Shown here piece after piece: positions 6,755-15,100 of a stretch of DNA of 20,537 nt. Source of the DNA: a virus; IMG/VR virus record IMGVR_UViG_3300005536_000019, positions 1 through 20,537 of that record. One strand, given 5' to 3'. Position numbers and translations under genes: made by a program. The notes beneath the pieces were generated by a model. The model worked only from the letters and a program-made list of their open reading frames with translations. It was not told the DNA's origin and ran no database searches. Each line of letters begins with the position of its first letter. Position 1 is the stretch's first letter.

Positions 6755-7654
6755 ATGAGTAACGCAAGCGAAGGCTTCGCGAACGCGATGGCGGACGTCA
6801 CGAATCAGGTTCAGGCGGACGCCGCCGCAGCGCAGCCCCAACGCACCGGAGAGACGACCCCTCCGGCAGCCGCACCCACGCCGACCCCGCAGGCCGACCC
6901 TGCGATCGGTGCCACGTCGACGCCGCTCATCGACGGGAAATGGAAGACGGAGGAGGAGCGCGTTCGCGCCCACCACCTCCTGATCGCGAACCTGAACGCA
7001 GTCAAGAAGGAGAACGATCTCCTCAAGGCCGAGAAGGCCGCTGCTGTCCAGGCTCCGGCGCCCACCCCGCTCTCCCCCGGTCGGGTCGACCCCGCCGCGG
7101 ACGACGAGAAGTGGCGCACAGGCTACGGGATTGACCCCGCGGACCTCGACGCGCGAATTGAGGCCCGAGTGCAGGCCAGGCTCGAGGCCGAGCGCGCCCC
7201 CTCGAGGGCCATGCAGGCCGCGGAAGCGTACATCAACCAGACGTACCCCGACTTCGCGCTCAAGGTTGAGGACATCAAGGCGTTCGTCAACGCCAACGAG
7301 GTCGTCAACGCGCGCGTCCAGGGCCTCTACAATCAGGGGCTCTTCGCCGAGGCGATGGAGATCGGGTACCTGGCGTATGACAACGCGCTCCGCACGTTCA
7401 ACATCGCAGCCGCAGAGAACGCCAACACGCAAGCAGAGATCACTGCCAGCCGACAGGCCGGCACGATGATCTCGTCCCAAGCAGGCGGGCCGCGAGAAGC
7501 GACCAAGTCCCCCAACTCCTTCCCGACGACGGCCGAAGACTGGACCGAGATCGCTCGGATGAAGGCAGCGGGGCAGGACGCCGCAGTCCGTCAACGCCTA
7601 TTCGGCCACATGATCGCGGGCATCCCCGCGCTGAATGGGGGCCAACAGAGGTAA
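6755..7654 (+). CDS. Probable capsid scaffolding protein
   Basis: A 299-residue protein directly upstream of the major capsid gene, starting at ATG 6755 with AGGAG and a six-base spacer. Composition fits a scaffold: an Ala/Gln/Pro-rich, probably disordered N-terminus (20-58), a charged coiled-coil-like helix (about 66-97, VKKENDLLKAEKAA), a second Pro-rich linker, and another long charged helix (ARIEARVQARLEAERAP, about 131-147). A more ordered helical region (150-230) precedes a short basic, Gln-rich end. Scaffolds guide capsid subunits into a prohead and then leave or are degraded. No protease gene is visible nearby, so exit without cleavage is assumed. The call rests on position and composition, because scaffold sequences diverge quickly. 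Confidence 0.75.
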   Translation: MSNASEGFANAMADVTNQVQADAAAAQPQRTGETTPPAAAPTPTPQADPAIGATSTPLIDGKWKTEEERVRAHHLLIANLNAVKKENDLLKAEKAAAVQAPAPTPLSPGRVDPAADDEKWRTGYGIDPADLDARIEARVQARLEAERAPSRAMQAAEAYINQTYPDFALKVEDIKAFVNANEVVNARVQGLYNQGLFAEAMEIGYLAYDNALRTFNIAAAENANTQAEITASRQAGTMISSQAGGPREATKSPNSFPTTAEDWTEIARMKAAGQDAAVRQRLFGHMIAGIPALNGGQQR

Positions 7655-7660
7655 GCTAGA

Positions 7661-8650
7661 ATGGCTTTGGAATTTGGAACCGTAAAGTGGGGTATCGGCG
7701 ACGGTACCCTCGTCAATCGCGAAGACCTCTCCAACATCGTCACGCAGCAGACTCCGTCCGACACGCCGTGGCTCGCCCAGGCGTCGAAGTCGGAAGCTCA
7801 GGGCGTTCTGCATCAGTGGCTCATCGACACGATGCGCGCCCCGCAGACGACGGGCGCGATCGAAGGCGCCGCGTACTCGTTCGTCACGAGCACTACGCCG
7901 TCGCGCGTCACGAACGTGTGTATGATCTTCCGCAAGGACATCGGCGTCTCGCGCACGCAGATGAAGGCCAACCCGGCCGCGATCGGCAACACGTACACGT
8001 ACGAAATGGAGAAGGGCACGAAGGAACTCAACACGGACGTTGAGACTGCCGTGTTCTCGAGCCTCACGTCCGCGACCGGTACGACGGGTGCCGCGCGCGT
8101 CATGAAGGGCTTCCAGAACTACATCACGAGCAACACGGCCCGTCCGGCGTCGCTCGGTGCGGCCGCGACCTCGGGGCAGTTGGTCGCGAACGACTTCAAC
8201 AAGATTCTCGACACGATCTACACCGCGGGCGGTAACCCCGACCAGGTGTTCGTGTCCCCGTCGGTGAAGCGACAGGTGTCGAACTTCACGCTGACGCAGC
8301 AGAACCGCAACATCGCGGCCGCCGAGAAGAAGCTGGTGCAGGGGATCGACATGTACGATTCGGACTACGGTCTGCTCGCCATCGTCCTCGACCGCTTCGT
8401 CCCGCAGTCGACGAACACGAGCACGGCCGCGGCCAGCGCGACGGACGTTCGGGGGACGATGTTCATCCTCGAGCGCGCCAAGAACCGCTGGGCGTGGTAC
8501 GACCCGATCCATCACGAGTACGTCGGCAAGTTGGGCGACTCGATCAACGGAATCCTCGTCGGCGAAGGCTGCCTCGAGGTGTTGAACGAGAAGGCCGACG
8601 GCATGATCCTCGCGATCAACAACAAGAACGCGGCGCTCGGCGACGCGTAG
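7661..8650 (+). CDS. Major capsid protein, SU10/DUF5309 type
   Basis: A 329-residue protein that should form the icosahedral shell with an HK97-like fold. It starts at ATG 7661 with AGAGGT nine bases upstream, six bases after the scaffold stop. The N-terminal arm contains REDLSNIVTQQTPSDTPW (20-37). It is followed by LHQWLIDTMRAP (50-61), EGAAYSF, TNVCMIFRKDIGVSRTQ (84-100) and YEMEKGTKELNTDVE (114-128). This order is characteristic, as I recall it, of the DUF5309 / SU10 major capsid family, whose length is also about 300-330. A later VFVSPSVKRQVSNF stretch and the C-terminal beta region (RWAWYDPIHHEYVGKLGD, then GEGCLEVLNEKA) complete the fold. A strong hairpin lies just after the stop. Confidence 0.9.
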   Translation: MALEFGTVKWGIGDGTLVNREDLSNIVTQQTPSDTPWLAQASKSEAQGVLHQWLIDTMRAPQTTGAIEGAAYSFVTSTTPSRVTNVCMIFRKDIGVSRTQMKANPAAIGNTYTYEMEKGTKELNTDVETAVFSSLTSATGTTGAARVMKGFQNYITSNTARPASLGAAATSGQLVANDFNKILDTIYTAGGNPDQVFVSPSVKRQVSNFTLTQQNRNIAAAEKKLVQGIDMYDSDYGLLAIVLDRFVPQSTNTSTAAASATDVRGTMFILERAKNRWAWYDPIHHEYVGKLGDSINGILVGEGCLEVLNEKADGMILAINNKNAALGDA

Positions 8651-8664
8651 TCAACCGGCGGGAT

Positions 8665-8688
8665 GGGGGTGGCCTTCGGGCCGCTCCC
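8665..8688 (+). terminator. Strong UUCG-loop hairpin after capsid gene
   Basis: The left arm 8665-8674 pairs with the right arm 8679-8688 in ten base pairs, two of them G-U wobbles. They close a TTCG loop at 8675-8678 in the exceptionally stable C(UUCG)G setting. It is the only clear structure in the 55-base gap between capsid and the next gene. No T-tract follows, so it is not a textbook intrinsic terminator. It may cause partial termination or protect the 3' end of capsid mRNA, either of which would raise capsid output relative to downstream genes. Confidence 0.6.
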
Positions 8689-8705
8689 TGAACGTCACGG
8701 AGAGT

Positions 8706-8996
8706 ATGATGCCTGACCGCCTCAACCAGTACTCGAAGAACCCGCAGGGCGCCGGCGACCGACCGAGCCGCCCCAACGTCTCGCCCAAGAGCCAGGAGAT
8801 CGCGACCCAGCTTCGGAACAAGCTCGTCCCGGACACGGACCCCGACGTCATGTACCCCGGCACGCCGACCACGAACTCGTTCGACGGCGCAAAGGGCGGG
8901 AACCCCGGCGGGACGCAGGCCGTACCGGGCCCGCGCGCCCTCCCCATCGACAACAACCGCGTCCCCGGCAAGTCCGGTGATGCCGGTCCCATGTAG
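8706..8996 (+). CDS. Hypothetical Gly/Pro/Asn-rich protein
   Basis: A 96-residue protein just after the capsid gene. ATG 8706 and ATG 8709 are adjacent; GGAGAG at 8699-8704 suits the second slightly better. The sequence is rich in Pro, Gly, Asn and Asp with few hydrophobic residues, and has one short helix (KSQEIATQLRNKLV), so most of it is probably disordered. I do not recognise it. Position after the capsid gene and small size could fit a minor or decorating virion protein, but nothing in the sequence proves that. Confidence 0.55.
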   Translation: MMPDRLNQYSKNPQGAGDRPSRPNVSPKSQEIATQLRNKLVPDTDPDVMYPGTPTTNSFDGAKGGNPGGTQAVPGPRALPIDNNRVPGKSGDAGPM

Positions 8997-9005
8997 GAGA
9001 CTACG

Positions 9006-9212
9006 ATGCCTGCGAACGAATATCTATCGCCCGCCGAGCGGGCCAAGAAGTTCAGCAAGGGGACCCACACGGCCTCCGAGACTGGCGCGAAGGCAGAGGC
9101 GCAGCGGCACTTCGACAACCAGGCGAAGATGAATGCTACGGCCGACGTCAATGGCTCTCAGTCCGACTTCGAGGACCTCGTTGGAGGGAAGCGGAAGCCG
9201 AGGGGCTCGTGA
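9006..9212 (+). CDS. Hypothetical small charged protein
   Basis: A 68-residue protein starting at ATG 9006 with AGGAGA about five bases upstream. It begins MPANEYLSPAERAKKFSKG, continues with an Ala/Lys/Glu helix and ends in a basic KRKPRGS tail. It looks soluble, mostly helical or disordered. No family was recognised. Its stop overlaps the next start (GTGA at 9209-9212), so the two are probably made together. Confidence 0.5.
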   Translation: MPANEYLSPAERAKKFSKGTHTASETGAKAEAQRHFDNQAKMNATADVNGSQSDFEDLVGGKRKPRGS

Positions 9213-9550
9213 AACTAGGCCTCTCCCCCGCTGACAAGAAGTTGCTCGAGGAGGTCATCGACCCCGCCGTCCTTTCGGAGCGCGTCCCGTACATCAAGAC
9301 GGCCCTCGAGGGGATCGAGGAGTACAGCAAGATGCTCGCCGACATCAGCACGCGCGGCAAGCACACCGGCATCGCCGGTCTGAGCGAGGACCTCACGCTA
9401 CAGAAGGTGGCGCACATCCCGACGCACATCGCGACGGCGCTCCTCGAGGTCGACCCCGACATCCTCACGAACAAGACGAAGTTCTATGCTTGGCTCCGAG
9501 GGCCAGGGAAGGCATTCGCTTATACACGCAAAGTGGTGAAGGGAGCCTAA
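9209..9550 (+). CDS. Hypothetical helical protein
   Basis: A 113-residue protein starting at GTG 9209 (GTGA overlap) with GAGGGG upstream. It is predicted helical: SPADKKLLEEVIDPAVLSE, then a long helix VPYIKTALEGIEEYSKMLAD, a Gly-rich turn, and HIATALLEVDPDILTNKTKFYAWL before a basic end. I recognise no family. The base composition becomes less GC-rich over its last 60 bases, towards the inserted homing endonuclease gene, with which it shares a TAATG junction at 9548-9552. Confidence 0.55.
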   Translation: MKLGLSPADKKLLEEVIDPAVLSERVPYIKTALEGIEEYSKMLADISTRGKHTGIAGLSEDLTLQKVAHIPTHIATALLEVDPDILTNKTKFYAWLRGPGKAFAYTRKVVKGA

Positions 9551-9897
9551 TGAATTCAGAGGTGGCTTGGGCTGCGGGCTTCTACGATGGAGAGGGGTGT
9601 ACACACCGGCGCAAAGATTCCAATATGGTATTTCTACGTGTGAATCAGACGGGACCTTGGGCGGAGACATTACTCCGCAGGTTCCAGTCCGCCGTTGGCG
9701 GGCTTGGATATTTGAACGGCCCATACAGACCGAAAAAGGTCAACAGTAACTTGTACTACTGCTGGTGCTGTGCAAAACAAGATGACACCGCCGTTGTTAT
9801 TCAGACGTTGTGGCCACATCTCGGACCCGCCAAACGGGACCAGGTAGAAAGGGCTCTTGAAGCCAGAAAGGATTCCCGTGCAGGACGAGAAATCTAA
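9550..9897 (+). CDS. LAGLIDADG-type homing endonuclease
   Basis: A 115-residue protein starting at ATG 9550 (TAATG overlap) with AAGGGAG just upstream. The motif WAAGFYDGEG at residues 7-16 matches the LAGLIDADG helix and its acidic metal ligand, as in the W.AGF.DGEG form. With one motif the enzyme would act as a homodimer that cuts a long target site and spreads its own gene. A C-terminal CWCC cluster (71-74) and a helical end follow. The gene is less GC-rich than its neighbours (29 of 60 bases are G/C at 9601-9660, against 37 of 60 at 10021-10080), which fits recent arrival. It appears free-standing: no intron or intein signs are visible. Its 3' end overlaps the glycosyltransferase start. 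Confidence 0.8.
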   Translation: MNSEVAWAAGFYDGEGCTHRRKDSNMVFLRVNQTGPWAETLLRRFQSAVGGLGYLNGPYRPKKVNSNLYYCWCCAKQDDTAVVIQTLWPHLGPAKRDQVERALEARKDSRAGREI

Positions 9898-11290
9898 GGA
9901 GGCCTTTAGGCCATATCCCGATTGGAAGATGTACGGATACACGCCCGCGCGCGGAGAATGGAACGCGTGCGTGTACTACCGCCAGTGGGTCCCGTTCTCC
10001 GCCCTCCAGGAACTCGGCCTCATGCAGTCGTGGGTCGATCGCGGGCAACACCACTACGACAAGGACGAGCGGGAACAGCAGGCCCTCCGAGGGCTCCTGA
10101 CGTCCGACATCGCACTCCTCTACGGCATGACGGGCGCGTCGGGCGAGGCCATCCAGAAGGTCCTCCACGGCATGAACCCCGGGACCCTGAACGGGAAGCT
10201 CGTCTACCCGCCCTCGGTCGTCTACGACATCGACGACAACCTCGACTTCGTACACCCGTTCAACCCCACGTACGCAGTCTACGGCGTGCGCGCGATGGAC
10301 GGGCACGTGCTCAAGCCGGGCGAGGACGTCGCGGTCCGGCTCGCGAACGGTAAGGAAATCCTCCTCTGGCAGGACCGCTTCACGAAGGGCGACAAGGGGT
10401 GGCTGTTCGACGTCGAGCGCAACCTCGCGTCCAACGCCCTCATGCACAAGTTCGCCAAGGCGTGCAACGGCTTCACGACCCCGAGCAACTACCTCCGCAA
10501 GTACATGATCGAGAACTACGGGTATCCGGAAGGGTACGTGTACCCGAACTCGATCGTCCCAGGCGACTGGCCGGCGCCGAAGTTCGCTCCACGGAAGAAG
10601 GAAGTTCGCCTCATCTGGCAGGGCGGCGGGTCCCACATGTCGGACTGGTACGCGCTCAAGCCGGCCATCAAGTACATCGCCAAGAAATACCCGAACGTGA
10701 AGTTCGTCCTATTCGGGACCGTCTTCGACTGGATCGGCGACGCCATCCCCGAGGGCCAGCTAGAGAAGCACGAGTGGGTGGGGTACGACGGTTACAAGGC
10801 CACGCGCGCCCTCCTCGACGGGGACATCAACATGTGCGTCCTCCGGAATGACGAGTTCTCGCGCTCCAAGTCTGCCATCAAGTTCTACGAGGGCTCGATG
10901 GGCGCGACACCCGAGGCGACGATCGCGCCCAACATGCCACCGTACAGCGAGGAGATCATCGACGGCGAGACGGGCGTCCTCTACGACGTGAGCGGCACAC
11001 CCGAACAGGCCGCCGAGTCCTTCGCCGCCAACCTCGAACACCTCATCAAGAACGTGGAGTTCCGGCGCCAGGTCGGCGCGAACGCCAAGAAGTGGGTCCT
11101 AGAGAACCGCCACTATCACAAGACGGCCGCGGGCCTCTACGACTACTACCACGAACTCCGGCTCCGCATGCAGAAGGACAAGCCCTACGACCCCGAGGCG
11201 GACAAACTCCCGCCGAAGATCGTCGTACCCGAACTCCCATCGAAGGTCCGGGCCAAGAAGGCACCGACCAAGTCGAGGAAGAAGAAGTGA
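9878..11290 (+). CDS. GT-B glycosyltransferase, GT4-like
   Basis: A protein of about 470 residues that should move a sugar from a nucleotide-sugar to an acceptor. GTG 9878 is chosen because AAAGGA lies five bases upstream; TTG 9857 is an alternative (477 residues). The N-terminal half shows VYDIDDNLDFV, FTTPSNYLRKYM and YVYPNSIV, as expected for the acceptor domain and linker. The C-terminal half begins RLIWQGGGS and has YPNVKFVLFGT, then KFYEGSMGA and EEIIDGETGVLYDV. These match the donor-binding domain, in which a conserved Glu near the K..E motif contacts the nucleotide-sugar and IedGetGlLv ends the site. The tail is Lys-rich. There is no membrane span or signal. Placement between head and tail genes suggests that a virion protein is the acceptor, though host surface or DNA cannot be excluded. 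Confidence 0.82.
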   Translation: MQDEKSKEAFRPYPDWKMYGYTPARGEWNACVYYRQWVPFSALQELGLMQSWVDRGQHHYDKDEREQQALRGLLTSDIALLYGMTGASGEAIQKVLHGMNPGTLNGKLVYPPSVVYDIDDNLDFVHPFNPTYAVYGVRAMDGHVLKPGEDVAVRLANGKEILLWQDRFTKGDKGWLFDVERNLASNALMHKFAKACNGFTTPSNYLRKYMIENYGYPEGYVYPNSIVPGDWPAPKFAPRKKEVRLIWQGGGSHMSDWYALKPAIKYIAKKYPNVKFVLFGTVFDWIGDAIPEGQLEKHEWVGYDGYKATRALLDGDINMCVLRNDEFSRSKSAIKFYEGSMGATPEATIAPNMPPYSEEIIDGETGVLYDVSGTPEQAAESFAANLEHLIKNVEFRRQVGANAKKWVLENRHYHKTAAGLYDYYHELRLRMQKDKPYDPEADKLPPKIVVPELPSKVRAKKAPTKSRKKK

Positions 11291-12180
11291 CCCTCACTAC
11301 GGCCAAGACCTACGTAGCACGAGTCATCGGCGGCCAGGGCGACGCGAACGTCCTCGCCCTCGCCGCGGACGCCATCATCGCCACGGCCAACAAGTGGACG
11401 CTCGAGCACAACTGGGAGTATCTCCGAAAGGACAACTCCAGCACCACCTCCATGTCCGGCACGAACGCCGCTGGGACCGTCACGGTCACGTCCACCGCGG
11501 GCCTCAACGTCGGCCAGGGCGTGACGGCGGGTGCGCCAGTCTCCGTCACGACGACGATCGCGTCCATCACGTCCCTGACGACCTTCACCCTCACGTCCGC
11601 GGGCACGAACGGCACGGCCACGTTCACCTTCGACGCCTACGTCCCCGTCATCGCCGGCACGAGCAACTACTTCTTCCCAGCCGACTTTTGGGACCTCTAT
11701 GGCGCGCGCCTACTCACGTCCAAACGCGGGCTCGAGGTCATTCGGCTCCGGCAGGTGAACCGGCAGGTGACGGACCAGGCCGCCAACGGCTTCGCGTCCG
11801 GCATTCTATACGCGCCCGGCGGGACCGGGAGCGGCTGGACCGCCGCGGATTCGCGCGGCCGCTTCCGCATCGTCGGGATTCCCGACACGACTGAGAATCT
11901 CCACCTTGACTACTACCGCAAGATCGACGGGACCGCGACCACGATCGATGTCCCGGACGCGTTCCTCTATGCATTCCTGGACGATGCGAAGGCATGGCTC
12001 CTCATGCAGAAGAACGCGAACGACCCCCGCGCTGACATCATGGCCGGGCTCGCGACGCGCGGGCTCAAGGCCGCCATCGACGCCGATCAGAGCATTGATG
12101 ATGAGGACGTGCGGATGAAGTCCCAGTACGAGACGTACCGCCCGTACACCTACACGCCCAACCTCCCCTTCGAGTACTAG
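11287..12180 (+). CDS. Head-tail adaptor / tail tubular protein A-like
   Basis: A 297-residue protein starting at GTG 11287, overlapping the glycosyltransferase stop as GTGA, with GAGGAAG upstream. The outer parts resemble gp11-type podovirus adaptors: an N-terminal helix (NVLALAADAIIATANKW), then NYFFPADFWDLYGARLLTS (127-145), LDYYRKID (208-215) and a helical C-terminal bundle ending in an acidic DDEDVRM loop. Adaptors dock under the portal and hold the tail nozzle. Residues about 52-117 are a Thr/Val/Gly-rich beta module inserted between the first helix and the core. The same type of module recurs in the next protein. The family call rests on general pattern and gene order, not on one signature. 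Confidence 0.68.
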   Translation: MTLTTAKTYVARVIGGQGDANVLALAADAIIATANKWTLEHNWEYLRKDNSSTTSMSGTNAAGTVTVTSTAGLNVGQGVTAGAPVSVTTTIASITSLTTFTLTSAGTNGTATFTFDAYVPVIAGTSNYFFPADFWDLYGARLLTSKRGLEVIRLRQVNRQVTDQAANGFASGILYAPGGTGSGWTAADSRGRFRIVGIPDTTENLHLDYYRKIDGTATTIDVPDAFLYAFLDDAKAWLLMQKNANDPRADIMAGLATRGLKAAIDADQSIDDEDVRMKSQYETYRPYTYTPNLPFEY

Positions 12181-12188
12181 GAGAGTAG

Positions 12189-15100
12189 ATGGCAAGTCCC
12201 TTCCGCGAAATGTTCCACCAGGGCGTCGTCACGGCGCGCGACGCGTCCCTGCTCGGGGACGGCGAACTCGCGCAGGCCGACGACTGCATCTACCGACCCA
12301 ACGACCCGCGCATCTTCAAGGCGCCGGGCCGAACCGCGTACGGGACCGTCCTCGCCACGACCGTCTCGGGCGTCACGCTCACGGGCACGTCCATGACGAA
12401 GACGAATGGCTTCGGGACGGCCGTCACGACCGGCATCACGGCCGGCAGCACCGCCGCCACGTCCGCCGCCGCCTTCACGTCCAACATGGTCGGGATGCGC
12501 GTCTACGGCACAGGCGTCGACTCCCCGACGTACGTCCGCGCCTTCATCAGTTCCAGTTCCATCACCCTCAGCCGCGCCGCCAACGCCACGAACGCGTCCG
12601 CCGCCCTCGTGTACTCGATCCACGAGCCGGGCGACTTCGTCAAGGGGACGAACACGGCCGCCAACACAACCATCTCGAGCGTCACGGACGCGTCGACAGT
12701 CGTGCTCGACACGGCCGCGACCACCAATGGGGCGGACACGGTCGTCATCGCGCCCCCCGTCAAGTCCCTCGCCTTCCTTTCCTTCCCCGGTACGAACAAG
12801 GACGTTCTCCTCGCGTACGCGGGATCGAAGATTTACTCGAGCGCCTACACGGGCGCGACCGGCACCTTCTCGTCCTTCATCACCGGCCTCTCCAACGTGG
12901 GCGACGAGTCGATGGAGGCCATCAAGGCCGGGAATCAGTACATCCTCCTCTCGACGCGCAACGCGCCCCGCATCGTCACGTACAAGGACGTCTCGGGGAC
13001 GGACACGCTGAGCAGCCGCCTCGAGGGCCTACAGCCCGTCGAGAGTTTCACGGCCGAGGTCCAGACGGCGAACCAGTGGCCGTCGAACCTCGGGACGGGC
13101 TTCTATTACTTCCTCGTGACCGAGATGACGAGCCCCGACGAGGCCGACGAGGCCGAGGGGACGTTCAGCGGAACGCCACAGTTCGTCCAAATCTCGAGCA
13201 CGTCCACGCAGTCGGTCATCATCCGACACCCCACCACGTACAACAACGGCACGGACGGGCTCACGCCCACCGCGACGCACTGGCGCGTCTACATGTCGCC
13301 CGCCCAGTCGACGTCCACGCCCGTCCCAGGCTTCGACCTCTTCCGTCGCGTCGCGACCGTCTCGATCGCCCAGACGTCCGTCACGCTTTCGGACTCGAAC
13401 CCGATTACGCCCAACGTGTCTGGGTTCGCGACCGACAATGTGAGCCCGACCGCGAGCCCCGCGTTCCTCAACCAGGCGGGCGCGATCGGGTCCGCGGCCC
13501 AGACGAGCGGCACCGCCAGCTTCGCCAACGGCTCGACCTCCATGTCGTACTCCAACGCCGGCGCCTCGCCCACGCAAGGGATGCCGGTCTACGGGACGAA
13601 CATCGCTCCTGGTACGACCGTCATCAGCATTACGGGCGGCTCGTCGCCATGGACGCTCGGACTCAGCAAGCCCACCACGGGCAGCAACTCCGGCACGTAC
13701 TACGTCGGCGGCGGGACGGCCGTCGGCAACGGCTCGTACGCGACCGACAACGGCGTCAATGGCTGCTCCATGAACATCAAGACGTTCGGCTTCCGGAACG
13801 ACCCGAGTAACCAGTACGTGGGCAAGACCGTAATCGGCGTCGTCGTCCGCATCAACTATCAGTGGAATAACCTCTTCGGCTCGGACGACGCGGGCAACGA
13901 TCGCGGCTTCAACATCTCGCTCTACACGGGCGGGGCCCTCGTGGGGACGAAGTTCAACGTGGGGCATAAGTCGGGTGACGGGACCACGCCCTCCTTCGGC
14001 GGTAACCGCTTCGGCGCCATCGAGTGCGGCGGGCCCGCCGACACGTGGGGTCGGACGTGGAGCACGGGCCTCGCCGACTTCGGCGACGCCGCGACCTTCA
14101 AGGTCAACGTGACGAAGGCCGCCACGGCAGAGGTCATCCAGCATTGGATCGACTCGATCGAGGTCCGCGTCTACTTTTCGGGCGTCGACGTCAACCTCGA
14201 CGGCGAGCCCTTCCCGACCATCATCTACACGACGCAGATCGGGGAGCAGGTGTCGATCGGCGCCGCTGGCCCGCCGCCGTCCGCCGACACGGGCGACGTC
14301 TTCGAGGGCCAGGCGATCTACAACGACATCAACAACCCGTCTCTGCTCTGGGCATCACTCCCCGACGAGTACGAGAAGGTCCCGACCCTCTACCAGATCA
14401 ACATCTCGGGCTCGTACTACACGCCCATCCAGGTCTTCCGCAAGATCGGGTCGGTCGCGATCGCCTTCTGCCGGAACGCGCTCAAGCGCCTCAACTACTT
14501 CCCCACCGAGGCCGACGCGAACGCCCAGCGCGGTCGCGCGTGGGAGGACATCACGACGGACCTCGGGCTCGCGTCGCACCGTGGAATTACGCCCTTCGAC
14601 TTCCCTGGGCGCGGCCCCACGGGCGCCTTCATCGGCGCCGCCGGCCTCTACCTTACAGACGGGATCAGCGTCTGGCCCGGGAACGTCGATCTCGACTGGA
14701 CCAATACCGTCAACACGAGCAAGCTCGACCGCTGCCAGTTGGTCAACTACCCGCAGTTGTCCGTCCTCGCCTTCTACTACGTCCCCACTGGGGGTACGTA
14801 CCAGACCAAGTGCATCTACTTCTGCTACCACCCATCACACCTCAAGCAGGGTAACCAACTCGCGGCCATCGGACCGTGCAACGTGCGCGCCGCGAGCGCC
14901 ATCCGCACCAACCTCGCCAATGTGACGAAGCTCCTCACGGGCAACCTTTCCGACGGCAAAGTCTACGTCGAGGACAGCGGTGTAACGAGCGAGGACACGC
15001 TAGTCACCATCACCCCCACCATCCGGACGCGCCTCATCTACCCGTCCGACGTCGGAGGCGAGGCGCGTCTCGAGAGGCTGTGGCTCAGGATCGGCGGCTA

